64,000 nucleotides of DNA from Fulvia fulva (lineage: Eukaryota > Ascomycota > Dothideomycetes > Mycosphaerellales > Mycosphaerellaceae): the NCBI RefSeq assembly GCF_020509005.1, contig NC_063018.1, positions 3,348,001 through 3,412,000 of the forward strand, read 5' to 3'. Below the pieces are notes generated by a model, which was given only the letters and a program-made list of their open reading frames with translations, did not search any database and had not been told where the DNA came from. The position numbers were made by a program, and so were the translations under genes. Each line of letters starts with the position of its first letter. Positions within the stretch are counted from its first letter, which is position 1. Shown one piece after another: positions 9,901 to 18,037 of the stretch.

Positions 9901-11676
9901 TTCGAGTTTCTCGGGGTCCATCTCGATGCCGTCAGGGGTTATGATTAGCCCAAGATACTTCACCTTCTGTTGGTGGAATTCGCTTTTGTCGATGTCCACT
10001 GTAAGTCCTGCATCGCGTAGCTTAGTGAGAACCTTCCGCACGTGTTCAATGTGCTCCTCCAAGGTGTCACTGAAGATAAGTACGTCATCCAGGTAGGCCG
10101 ACACAAAGTCGTCTAGGTGTTCTTGCAAGACCTTGTTGATGTATGATTGGAACGATGCTGGTCCGTTGCACAAGCCGAATGGCAACACTAGACACTCGTA
10201 GATGCCGTATCGTGTCGCAAACGCTGTCAACCACTCGTGCCCTTTAGCTATCCGTAACTTGTTGAAGGCTGCTACAATGTCCAGCTTTGTGAAGTACTTC
10301 TTGCCGTGCATGCGGTTGAGCGTCTCTTGTATCAAGGGAATCGGATACCGGTTCTTGATAGTGATCGCATTCAATCCTCTGTAGTCGATACAAACACGCA
10401 GCCCACCTCCAGGCTTACGTACCACTAGCACTGGTGCAGGAGACTGGTTCGTCTTTTGCCCTGCTTTCCGCACCTTCCCTTCAGATGTTTGCTCGTCTAG
10501 CCATTTTTTAACTGCCTCGTTCTCCTTCTCAGCTAGGCCGTAGGGCTTGCGGTATGGTGGCTCTTGTGGACCATCAGGCTTAATGTGAATCTCATGATCT
10601 ACGCCTAGTCGGTGAGGTGGGAGTCCTTCATGATCCTTAGCTGAGAAAGCGTCCGCAATATCGTGGTACATTGGCGGCAACTTCTCCTTCGGGTTGTGAT
10701 TGAACTGCTTGTTCAAGAATTGGTCCAGATCATCAGCAGCCATTGCACTCAGCTTAAGCTCTCCGCCGTCGCTCTCACGCCTAGTGGGCATGATGTAGAA
10801 GCACTCAGCCCCAGGCCGGTGCGCGTACATCCCCCACGCGCGTTGAGAAACGCCCTGGCAGTCCACTTCTTCATCGTCTATGTCTTCCAGGTCATATGAT
10901 GAGGCATTCAGCTCTGCTCCTCCTGCTGTGAAGCTCGCTACATCTCCAGTGAAGGGCTCTGGTCCGTATCGTACTAGTGCCTGCTTCTTCTTCTCGCGGT
11001 GGTTCAGGGATTGCACTGTTGTCGGTGTCTTATTCTGTAGACAGTGACCAAAGCAGTAATCCGACCTGAATGCCACCTCGCCTGTCTCCCAGAAGATGTT
11101 TGGGTTGTGCGCTGTAAGCCACGGCAGGCCAAAGACGATGTCGTATTCGAGGTCGGTGACGTAGCATAACATTTGCTCGTGATGATCGCCTATGACTACG
11201 TCTACAGGGGCCGCGTGTGTAATCTGCCGCGCAGTGGCCGTTCCATCTCCCAGTGTTAGTCGTCGGCTTTGCGTCAAAGGGATCAGGGGTATTGTGTATT
11301 TGCGTGTGAATTTCCAGTCAAGAAAGAGAGAGGTGGAAGCAGAATCTACAAGGCCTCGAGCCTTTCTCTGTTGTATCATTACGGGTAACACTATGTGAGG
11401 GTACACAGCTGGCTGTTGCTTATCCAGTGCGCATGCCGATATCTTAAGCTCCTCACTATAGTCTGTTACCGTCTCTTGCGTTCCGTGTCTCTCAATCTCA
11501 TGCTCTTTCTGTCCTAGGAAGTTCGGGTGACCGCTGTCTACCACGCTTAGGCAGCGGTCGTGCCATTTCCCTGCCGCGGATCGGCGGCTAGGGAACTGAG
11601 GTTCGCGTTCGGATTCGGCGTGGTATTGCGTGGACGCGGTGGGCGATAGTCGCCATCGTACCCATACATTGGGCAT
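6880..11676 (-). CDS. pol: Gypsy-1 Pol polyprotein (PR-RT-RNaseH-IN-chromodomain)
   Basis: A 1598-codon frame lying -1 relative to gag and overlapping it by 130 bp. The first ~35 residues upstream of the slippery site at 11571-11565 are probably not made, because Pol should be expressed as a Gag-Pol fusion. Domains by approximate residue: aspartic protease with LVDSASTSLF near 110 (Ala where Gly is usual); RT with YLDD near 527; RNase H with ETDSSD near 680; integrase HHCC zinc finger near 955-995, then D (AVDFVVG, ~1027), D (TSDRGKQW, ~1090) and E (TDGQSERTNQ, ~1120); GPY/F motif (RRYAGPYQI); chromodomain about 1350-1415 (YEVEKILD ... WYKVKWAGY). About 180 residues follow the chromodomain. 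The frame crosses the polypurine tract and ends 76 bp inside the 3' LTR. No premature stop. The chromodomain suggests targeting to heterochromatin. Confidence 0.96.
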   Translation of the reverse strand: MPNVWVRWRLSPTASTQYHAESEREPQFPSRRSAAGKWHDRCLSVVDSGHPNFLGQKEHEIERHGTQETVTDYSEELKISACALDKQQPAVYPHIVLPVMIQQRKARGLVDSASTSLFLDWKFTRKYTIPLIPLTQSRRLTLGDGTATARQITHAAPVDVVIGDHHEQMLCYVTDLEYDIVFGLPWLTAHNPNIFWETGEVAFRSDYCFGHCLQNKTPTTVQSLNHREKKKQALVRYGPEPFTGDVASFTAGGAELNASSYDLEDIDDEEVDCQGVSQRAWGMYAHRPGAECFYIMPTRRESDGGELKLSAMAADDLDQFLNKQFNHNPKEKLPPMYHDIADAFSAKDHEGLPPHRLGVDHEIHIKPDGPQEPPYRKPYGLAEKENEAVKKWLDEQTSEGKVRKAGQKTNQSPAPVLVVRKPGGGLRVCIDYRGLNAITIKNRYPIPLIQETLNRMHGKKYFTKLDIVAAFNKLRIAKGHEWLTAFATRYGIYECLVLPFGLCNGPASFQSYINKVLQEHLDDFVSAYLDDVLIFSDTLEEHIEHVRKVLTKLRDAGLTVDIDKSEFHQQKVKYLGLIITPDGIEMDPEKLECIQTWEAPENLKDVQAFLGFANFYRRFIEAFSRIAAPLTNLTKSDGPSNHKNRRIQWSLDCQRAFDNLKAAFSKAGMLAHYVPGRETVIETDSSDFVNAGVLSQYDENGVLHPVAFYSKKLSPQECNYEIYDKELLAIIKAFEEWRPELACEADDEDSQPVKIYTDHKNLEYFMTTKQLNRRQARWAEFLSQFNFKIIYRPGLQGTKPDSLTRRSQDLPQGVDDPRNQHQHQTLLPPKRFLKIASLQATVEDAPEEEEPVPLNPEAEEFMPTERDAPTEQPATRESQREAELEYRMSTAYVTDNELKTAIKDLQKDRTPTLLQRAKIHPAHCKVDGDLLYVRNQYDGWSLWVPNDQALQTRIIKINHDAPAAGHPGRARTYELVAREFYWPGLARSVRRYTANCRTCRTTKSLHSQPLGLLQPLPVPDRPWKHIAVDFVVGLPDSTLDGMVYNNIMTVTDRLTKEVELIPIGAMTAQNTARLFLKHVFCRRGFPDTITSDRGKQWVATFWKKLCKMLRTNRKLSSSYHPETDGQSERTNQAMEQYLRMFTNEAQDDWAEWLCLAQFAINNHLSETTGVSPFYATLGYNPEFIERVDLNAGKEGGLTTLQRLDARSAETFVRRICELHKHLQENMRMSQALQAEAANRHRSIPPDYKVGDWVYLSTKNIRTTRPSKKLDRRYAGPYQITEVMPARLSYRLKLSDALVGLDNCFHTSLLQRADHPDFPPLEGQHLAPPPPITIEPDTTEADAAADVVAAPTHMYEVEKILDMYTRKRAGKVKKGHKRKVDTWYKVKWAGYQNEEDGETWQPAEDMLEHAAAAVADFHHNRPELSTPVGFAAPSDWSLPATEILGLNSIRVIPKDTVTNESPRALPLIESAPHIFDTRVEPTEPAMIPNFGHKDHTRVRAEDRLRSGASQLTRQHVSRRKPVEDSLDRANAMLSDDDRALEDDSAFARLWSSTGKWPHKVNNAQRTEACFGRGGTVTGSPRPLTVAASARLNRGPSASG
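6956..6976 (-). other. Gypsy-1 polypurine tract
   Basis: On the minus strand GTTTTGGGAGGGGGGGTAC ends directly at the 3' LTR, the expected place for the plus-strand primer. The same tract is kept in the mutated sister copy near 33629-33648. Confidence 0.85.
11529..11571 (-). promoter_or_regulatory. -1 programmed ribosomal frameshift signal (gag/pol)
   Basis: On the minus strand, in the gag frame, the bases read CAG GGA AAT, giving the slippery heptamer GGGAAAT (11571-11565) in the correct X XXY YYZ phase. Five bases later comes a perfect 8-bp stem, GACCGCTG (11559-11552) with CAGCGGTC (11536-11529), around a 15-nt loop holding the gag stop (11549-11547). Frame, spacing and stem all fit the standard -1 mechanism for producing Gag-Pol. 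Confidence 0.87.
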
Positions 11677-13673
11677 TCAGGGTTGGTCGACACGTGAGAA
11701 CCTGTACGGCAGCGGTAGCACTTACCCTGCTTCTTAAGGTCTTCGCGCTGCTCACGGTTGAGCGTAGGCAGGTTCTGTAGATGTGTCGGCAGATCCTCCT
11801 TCTTCTTGGTACCAGCGTACTGTAGTGGGCGCTGTACCAAGGCACCTGCTACACCGGCAGCGGCACTAGCAACTGCGTTGCCGTTGTTCTGGTTGTTCTG
11901 GCCGCCATTGCTGTTCGAGTTGCCATTGCCCCGGGGGCGCTCCTTCTGCGGGTATAGTCGATCTGTCTCGTAGAAACTCTCGTCCAGTGCGGTGCACTCC
12001 TCGATAACGTCTTGCATGCTGTCTAGGCGGCGGTCGACTTCGCGGTCGCCGAAGGTCTTGATGAAGTACTTGCGGTTCAGTCGGTTACGGAACAGCATGA
12101 GCTCGGTCTCATCGGTCCATGACATCCAGGCGCGCAACTTCGAGTAGCGGGCATGGAAGGCTACAAAGGTTTCGCCTTGTTCTTGCTTGCAGGTAGCAAT
12201 GTCAACCATAGCCTTGGTTCCCTCATTGCGTGTGCCATATTGGCGTGTCATCCAGTCTAATAACTCTTCTCCAGTCTTGAACTCGTTGAAGGACTGCTGT
12301 CCAGGCACAGGGATCCTCGGCTTGATGCTTCGCTGAGGATCACCTTGTGTCCACCCATACACGAAGCGCAGACCATCTGCCTCAGTGCGGAAGGTTGCTA
12401 CAGTCAGCTTTAGGAGAACACTGCTGTACCAGCTGTCGAAATTGGGGTCGTCATCGTTCTTGAAGTGCTTAGGGTCGGGCACACCCTTGCCGATCTCCAT
12501 GCCGCGAGTGAGGGTGCGGTCAATGGTGAAGAGACGTTCTGGAAGGTCAACCAGTGGTGTCTGGGTGCGGGTGTTGCGCATTCTCGAGTCACGACTGTTG
12601 TTGGGTCCTGGTCGCGGACGGTCGTTGTCACGTCCTCGGCCATTGTCGCCACGGTCATCGTCGTCTCCATCGTTATCGTTATCACCACCACCGCCACCGC
12701 CCCTTCCACCAGCAGCTTCGCGATACCTACGCAATAGCTGCTCGAGTGAGGTCTCGCGTGGGCGGGAACGAGAGGGTCGGCGGCCTGAGCGGCCCCTACC
12801 TCCGTTCTGTGTGGTGTCTCCTGCCTCAAGCCGAGCCTTCAGGTCATCGACTTCTTGTTGTAGGGCCTGGTTCTTCGCCTCAGCATCTTGTGCCTTCTTC
12901 TTCTCCTTCTCGCAGATCTCGCTGAACTGCTTGCACAGGTTGTTGGCTTCCTTGTATTTCTTCCCCAGCTCTTGCAACTTAGCTGGGTCGCAATCCTTCT
13001 TGCTCTTGAGATCTGCTGCCATTTTCTGTGTGACAAGCTCTTCACTTCGCAGCATCTTGTAGATGCGGTCGTATTCGGTGTACAGCGTGGTGTACTGGGT
13101 GTTCTGGAGGTCGTTGGCTCGCTCCATTACATCGAGTTGTCTGCCCTTAGTAATTGCCGTGTTGACTGCTTGTAGCACGAAGTCGTGGGTGGTCTTCGGG
13201 TGTTGGGATGCAAGGGTCGTGAGGTTGTCTGGGGTGACATTCTGGTATTCGGATGCGAGAATGTGTTCTGCCTCGTCGAGTGATAGATACACCTCGTCTG
13301 GGTCGCCGCCTGGGTTCTCTTCGAGCTTGAACTCGAACAGTTCTGTAAAGTCAATCTCACCACCTTCTTCTCGCTCGAAGGCCTTCTGGTAAGCTTTATC
13401 AATCTCTTGTTGTAGCGCGACACCGGTGTCTACTGTGACCCGCCGGTTGTCGTCCTGTGTCTGACTCTGAGGAAAAGAGGAGAGGTCGGGGAAAAGAGAT
13501 GTGCGCTGCTTGCTTTTGCCCTTAGGCTTAGGTGGCGGTGGCATGCCGCCGTTCGCTGTTTGTGAAGTCATGTTGTCTGGGTTCGGGGGAGGCGTGACGG
13601 TGCCTGTATCCTGACTGTCTACGAGCGCGCGACCACCTGCTGATGGTGTCGCCGCGTTGCGTTCTCTAGGCAT
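11547..13673 (-). CDS. gag: Gypsy-1 Gag polyprotein
   Basis: 708 residues from ATG at 13673. It forms the virus-like particle and binds the element RNA. Visible parts: a Pro/Thr-rich N-terminus; a helical coiled-coil-like stretch about residues 175-285 rich in Glu, Lys and Gln; an Arg/Gly/Asp low-complexity segment about 290-365 containing a run of six Gly; a capsid-like region about 390-600; an Asn/Gln-rich linker; and one zinc knuckle at residues 652-667, CYRCRTGSHVSTNPEC. The knuckle spacing is CX2CX4HX6C rather than the usual HX4C. No stop or frameshift interrupts it. Translation ends just after the slippery heptamer, so Pol is reached by -1 slippage. Confidence 0.93.
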   Translation of the reverse strand: MPRERNAATPSAGGRALVDSQDTGTVTPPPNPDNMTSQTANGGMPPPPKPKGKSKQRTSLFPDLSSFPQSQTQDDNRRVTVDTGVALQQEIDKAYQKAFEREEGGEIDFTELFEFKLEENPGGDPDEVYLSLDEAEHILASEYQNVTPDNLTTLASQHPKTTHDFVLQAVNTAITKGRQLDVMERANDLQNTQYTTLYTEYDRIYKMLRSEELVTQKMAADLKSKKDCDPAKLQELGKKYKEANNLCKQFSEICEKEKKKAQDAEAKNQALQQEVDDLKARLEAGDTTQNGGRGRSGRRPSRSRPRETSLEQLLRRYREAAGGRGGGGGGDNDNDGDDDDRGDNGRGRDNDRPRPGPNNSRDSRMRNTRTQTPLVDLPERLFTIDRTLTRGMEIGKGVPDPKHFKNDDDPNFDSWYSSVLLKLTVATFRTEADGLRFVYGWTQGDPQRSIKPRIPVPGQQSFNEFKTGEELLDWMTRQYGTRNEGTKAMVDIATCKQEQGETFVAFHARYSKLRAWMSWTDETELMLFRNRLNRKYFIKTFGDREVDRRLDSMQDVIEECTALDESFYETDRLYPQKERPRGNGNSNSNGGQNNQNNGNAVASAAAGVAGALVQRPLQYAGTKKKEDLPTHLQNLPTLNREQREDLKKQGKCYRCRTGSHVSTNPECPMYGYDGDYRPPRPRNTTPNPNANLSSLAADPRQGNGTTAA

Positions 13674-13797
13674 CTGCGCGCTGTGCGCCTTACCGTGTTC
13701 TGTGTTCTGATGCGGCTCTGCGCGTTCTCGAGTTCTGCGGTTCTGTCTGTTCCTGTTGTTACGCGTCCCTTACCTAGATCCGCGATCTGGGTAGTAA

Positions 13798-13809
13798 GGT
13801 AGAACAAAC
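13798..13809 (-). other. Gypsy-1 primer-binding site, probable self-priming type
   Basis: Directly after the 5' LTR the minus strand reads GTTTGTTCTACC. Nine bases, TTGTTCTAC, are exactly complementary to GTAGAACAA within the LTR. This matches the arrangement in Tf1, where the RNA 5' end folds back to prime. I see no match to a tRNA 3' end. Function is inferred. Confidence 0.55.
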
Positions 13810-13993
13810 TGTAAGGGCGCGCGTACCATAGGGTCCGAATGAGATAGTTGTTGTTCTACGAAGCTACGAAAGAGGAGCGCGAGGCGCGGCGAAGTTATAA
13901 AGTAAAGCCAAGCCGCGCTAACCCGATGCAGAAGGTCCGCGGTTCAGCCGGGCCGACGCAGCTACAGTGAGGGGTCGCGGGCTGCCCGTGACA
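13810..13993 (-). repeat. Gypsy-1 5' LTR
   Basis: 184 bp, same ends as the 3' LTR, one base different. It is followed by AGGAG at 13994-13998, the second copy of the target duplication. Promoter and polyadenylation signals should lie here but cannot be pinned down by eye. Confidence 0.93.
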
Positions 13994-13998
13994 AGGAG

Positions 13999-14830
13999 TG
14001 CTTTTCTACTGTCTTAAGGCTATATTACTAGACTAGGCCTTGTTCTATCGCTAGATCCGCCGCTTTCGCGTCTTATAGCTATACTATTAGCGCCGAGGCC
14101 TTCTTGCCTTCTAGCCATTTCCTATAGAGCCAAGTCGCCTTCTAGATTAGAGAGTTAAGAGTGACCGGGTTGTCCTCTTAGAGAGCGCGTAGGTGACCCT
14201 AGTTAGTTAGGTCAAACTCCTTAGGTATATCGTAGACTAGGATCGTAAATTGTTTCGTTAAGACCTTTACTAATACTATAACCTTAGATACCTACTATAG
14301 CTATACCTCTAGGTGCCTCCTAGTAGTAGTAGAGCTAGTATAGATCTATAGAGTACCGTTAGACTATTAGTTCACTACGACTACCCCTAGTTAGTTGATT
14401 CGTTAGGCGAGCTCCTTATTCGATAGCTTCGTAACTTCGGCCTAGTCTTCCTTTGCTATAATGCGGATCGTAACTATATCGTGCGTTAGGCGGGGGCCTA
14501 GTATCGATGCCGCGACCGATACCTAGCTATAGGGGTATTAATTCCGAGTGGCCTTACTAATCGCCTAGGACGTCGTCCTTATTTCTTATTGCCCTCGGTA
14601 ATACGACAGTATAAGCGCCGTACGTAGCTAAGTAATTATTATCTATAGAGACCGGTAAGGGAGCTAATTATTAGTTTCTATGCTTTTTACGTCCTCTATA
14701 AGTTGCTACTAGTTGTCTTAGGGGAGCTTCGTCTATAGAGCCGTAGGCGCCGTTAGTACCGTAGCCTAGGCTACTATTACCTAGGAGTTGCCTAATGTAG
14801 CTAGGCACCTCCGCGGCGTTTAGAGCTAAA
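13999..14830 (-). pseudogene. LINE-0 ORF1 remainder, RIP-degraded
   Basis: Reverse-strand equivalent of the first two thirds of LINE-1 ORF1. At 13999-14045 it matches the stretch just upstream of the zinc knuckles in LINE-3 (near 57040-57100), confirming that Gypsy-1 landed inside ORF1. Frequent TAG and TAA stops. The 5' leader of LINE-0 continues to about 14980. Confidence 0.7.
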
Positions 14831-14980
14831 GAAATAGGGTGAAGAGAACTTCAAGCTATCTAGATTAAATAAGGTAGAACTCCCTTAATTCTAGGGGTAG
14901 TAGCCTACTTTATATATCGTTAGAATAGCCTTAATAAGAGCTTTCGAATATGTCGTATTTTAGGGCCACTTTCGAGGTTC

Positions 14981-16564
14981 GTAGGTTAGTCTAAGTAAGA
15001 GTAATATATAATAAGCCTAAATAAGAAATAGATTATTAAACGACGCCTTTCTGACCTAGAGAAACTAGAGCTCGTTAGTAGCTTCGTCGGTAGCGACTTT
15101 AACTAGTTATAGTTTAAAGCTATTAAAGAAACGCGCCTAAAACCCCCTTATCTTAGGCACGGCGATTTCGACGATATAATTACGTAGATCTCTAACTTTA
15201 TAGTCGACCTAGACTATTAGGAGTAGATCTAGCGTAAGTAGGGGACTACCCGTTAAACTAGGAGTATTAGGACCTTTATTAGGTCGCTTAGGCTAACTAG
15301 GAGCCGTATAACTCCCCTACTAGATAACTTTACCTACCTACGTAAGTTTTTAGCCGGCCTAAAGCCCGATATACTAGCTAAACTAGACAATCGTAACTTC
15401 CGAGCGACTAATACGAATATCTACGTCTACTTCTAGTAGGCTATTATAGCCGACTAGCGACTCTATCTTAGCCGCGGAAGAGACTAGAAGCTAGCCGTAA
15501 TGATATTAGCCGTCGAGAAGTTTATAGACGGGGATACTAAAGCCTTTATAGCTCTCCGGAGCGACTTAGGTAGCTCGGCGCGCGGTAGAGGCCGCGGCGG
15601 ACGTAGACGCGGGCGAGGTAATTGTAGAGGCCCCTCCGGGCGCTTAGACGAATACTATAACTATAGTAAGACAGGCCACTTCGCGCGCGACTACTCTAAG
15701 CTAAAAAATAGAGCCTAAGACGTCTTAATCGAGGTAGACGTACTTAGGATTATTAGACGCCTCTATACCCCTACCTAGAGAATCCTACTAGAATAGGACG
15801 ACCCTAGCTACTAAGGGTAAGGCTTAGTAGACATAAGTAGAAGAGGATAGAGTATTGTCTTTATCTAAAGAACCCGAGTCGGAGACTAAAGAGGAGGTCG
15901 ACTATACGATAGAGAGGCTAATAGCGATAGGCGGAGGGCTCTTTACTATCGATGCCCGCTTAGGACCTAGTTAAGTTCGGGCTAAGGTTACCCTAGACTA
16001 CGTAGCCTCTAAAGTATACCTCTTAGCCCGAAAATTGAAGTAACTCCCCCGATCGCTTTTTAGGGACTTACCGCTAGTAAGGATCGTTCTCCTAAACGGT
16101 AAGGAGATCATTTCTACTTAGGGTGTCCTTCTACTATATTAGATTAGTACCTAGTAGGACATAGTCCCCGCTAGAGTTATCAATATAGAAGGATTTAACC
16201 TTATCCTAGGCCTTAAGTAGTTCTAGGAAGTCAACCCTAACGTAAACTAGTAGTCTAGCTCTACTAGACTACGGGACCGGCGTAGCCGGTACTATACGAT
16301 TAGGTCGTACTCTAAGGTATTCGACCTAAAGGACGACGAAGGCGAGCTAGAAATGTTTAACTCTATATATTTAGTAGACTTCGCTATATAATACGAAGGA
16401 CCCTAGCTCTTCTACTCGCTTAGGCGACTCCCCGACGATACCCTAGTTAATATCGACTTCGAGGAGTACGGCTTAGATAAGGTATACGAACGCCTTATAG
16501 CTATAGTAGGGGACCTAGACAACGAGTCTTAGCTACCGTAGGCAGGTGACTAGGTCTTCTAGAC
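14981..16564 (+). pseudogene. Gypsy-A gag and protease remnant, RIP-degraded
   Basis: Reads on the plus strand as a gag C-terminal half with many TAG stops. A 72-codon open run at 15500-15718 holds an Arg/Gly-rich tract (GRGRGGRRRGRG) followed by YYNYSKTGHFARDY. That is a CX2CX4HX4C zinc knuckle in which all three Cys are now Tyr, the exact result of TGY codons changing to TAY. A protease-like segment with LDYVASKVYLLAR lies near 15990-16035. Copia-2 interrupts at 16564, leaving TAGAC at 16560-16564. Confidence 0.7.
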
Positions 16565-16798
16565 TATTAAGAACATACAGGCCGTAGGACAAGTATATAG
16601 GTGTAGGTGTGTTATATAACTAGATCACGTGACTAGGGTTTACTAGCCTATAGGCTAGCAAACATCCGGCCACCTAGTATCTACCTATACTAATACTAAC
16701 GATACTATATATAGATATACGCTATCCTATTAGGTCCTTCTTCGTCTTTTGTATAATCCGCCGTCTTCTACTACTACGTAACTCGTCCCTATTTAATA
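16565..16798 (+). repeat. Copia-2 5' LTR
   Basis: 234 bp, near-identical to 34003-34236, ending ATTTAATA (originally probably CA at the end). It contains a TATATATAGATATA stretch that may be a core promoter. Confidence 0.88.
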
Positions 16799-16814
16799 GG
16801 TTATAAGCCCGGGT
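16799..16814 (+). other. Copia-2 primer-binding site (half-tRNA type)
   Basis: GGTTATAAGCCCGGG directly follows the LTR. With one RIP-type change (ATGAG to ATAAG) it equals the Copia-1 site, which is complementary to the anticodon arm of initiator tRNA-Met. Confidence 0.65.
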
Positions 16815-17974
16815 TAGTAACTCGGTGTTTTACCCTTAATAAAGTCGTATTAGAGTTATTTCTCTTTAGAACAAAAGGAAGGTAGACTAGAGGCCGTACC
16901 CGTATTATATAGGAAGCTATAGCCGTGCTATATATATATATAAGACGTAAAAGAGCCTAGTAAGGTACTATTAGACTCCGAGTTAGGGAGCCTATACTAA
17001 TACCTTAGATAAGTAGGCGAGCTTACTAAGAAGAGTCGCTCTCCGGACATCGCGTTCGTATCGACTAACTGTTTATTCTAAGAGAGCCGTAGTGTCTTAG
17101 AAACCCCCTCTACTAAGAGAGTTACGCTATAGTGTCTTAGTACTAATACGATCCTTCGACTTTCCTCCCTTTCCCGGCGGATAGCTATCCTCTCCGCTAT
17201 TAACCTCGCGTTCGTTTTATCCTATTTCGATCCGATCGCGTACGACCGAATACATCCTTTTACCTAAGAGTAGCTATCCTATCCCTTAACTTACAAAAAA
17301 TAGAGAACGAGACTAGGTTTATAAGAAAGAGAGTAGTACCTATTCTAATAAGAGAGAACTACGAAATATAGTTCAAGCTAATAAGAATATACCTAGTATT
17401 AAAGCAGGTTGACTAGGTCCTCGAAGATATTATTACGGACATTCCCGCTATAACCCTATCTATAGTAACACCCTCTATATTATCGGAGTTATCCCTTTCT
17501 TTAGATTAAGCGATAAGGAAGGTATCGTATAGACGGCACAATGTAACGGCCCTATATAAGATGTATATCTGTCTGTCGATAGATAACTAAGAGATAATAT
17601 ACGAGATCCGGTATACGAAGGAGTTATAGGAATAGGCTAAAGCTAAATATAAGAGAAGACTTCTCGCTACTAGAAGAAGTTTGCTTTAGCAATACACTAA
17701 TTTCGTAATGATAGAGGACTAGTTAATAGATGATACCTAGTAAGAGCTTAGCTTAATTATAAGGAGGGCTGTTTTAATCTCGCCTTAGTTCTAAGTCATT
17801 AAGACTAAGGACAGAAAGATCTAGCAACTCTTAGTAGCTCTACTAGACTCATTTGGCTCAATTCGCGATGCAATTAATACCTAGGTGAATCTCTTACTAT
17901 AAGACATTCTTGCAATTCTTAGGGAGAAGTAAGAATTAATAATTTATTAAGGGATAGCTATATTCGCTAAGAAG
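16815..17974 (+). pseudogene. Copia-2 leader and gag start, RIP-degraded
   Basis: TA-rich, CA/TG-poor sequence with no long frame. By position and by resemblance to the Copia-1 leader and gag (37885 onward) it is the 5' region and first part of gag. LINE-2 is inserted at 17974 and the target duplication is 17958-17974. Confidence 0.6.
17958..17974. repeat. 17-bp target-site duplication of LINE-2, left copy
   Basis: CTATATTCGCTAAGAAG occurs here and again at 22879-22895, flanking LINE-2. The first four bases of the right copy could also belong to the (ATCT)n tail. Confidence 0.88.
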
Positions 17975-18037
17975 CTATACTGCCTAATAGCTCGTATATC
18001 TAGCTCCTAAAACAACTATTACTTAGTCGGTGACACG

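Larger units (their letters stand above)
6772..13993 (-). mobile_element. Gypsy-1: intact Ty3/Gypsy chromovirus
   Basis: A 7222-bp LTR retrotransposon in minus orientation, inserted in LINE-0 with a perfect 5-bp AGGAG duplication. The two 184-bp LTRs differ at one base by my reading (6772-6955 has AAGCAAAG, 13810-13993 has AAGTAAAG), so insertion is recent. It carries uninterrupted gag and pol frames, a -1 frameshift signal, a purine tract before the 3' LTR and a probable self-priming site after the 5' LTR. The domain order PR-RT-RNaseH-IN with GPY/F motif and chromodomain places it in the chromoviruses. CA and TG are at normal levels, in sharp contrast to the surrounding LINE-0. Confidence 0.95.
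2794..14980 (-). mobile_element. LINE-0: RIP-degraded Tad-like LINE, interrupted by Gypsy-1
   Basis: A minus-strand copy of the same LINE family as LINE-1 and LINE-3. The 3' end with its (ATCT)n tail is at about 2794-2815, ORF2 remains run from about 2970 to 6300, and ORF1 runs from about 6300 through the Gypsy-1 insertion to about 14830. Fragments match LINE-1 closely after allowing for transitions: a short frame at 5822-6022 (-) reproduces the endonuclease segment including GGGDITSL and VVGDFN. Imperfect 16-bp flanking repeats (2778-2793 and 14981-14996, four differences, three of them transitions) may be the target duplication, since mutated. Confidence 0.8.

Noticed and set aside
12385..13062. 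A 225-codon plus-strand frame, Ser/Leu/Pro-rich.
   Set aside because: It is the antisense shadow of Gypsy-1 gag, its composition follows from the Arg/Gly/Asp codons opposite, and nothing in it is recognisable.
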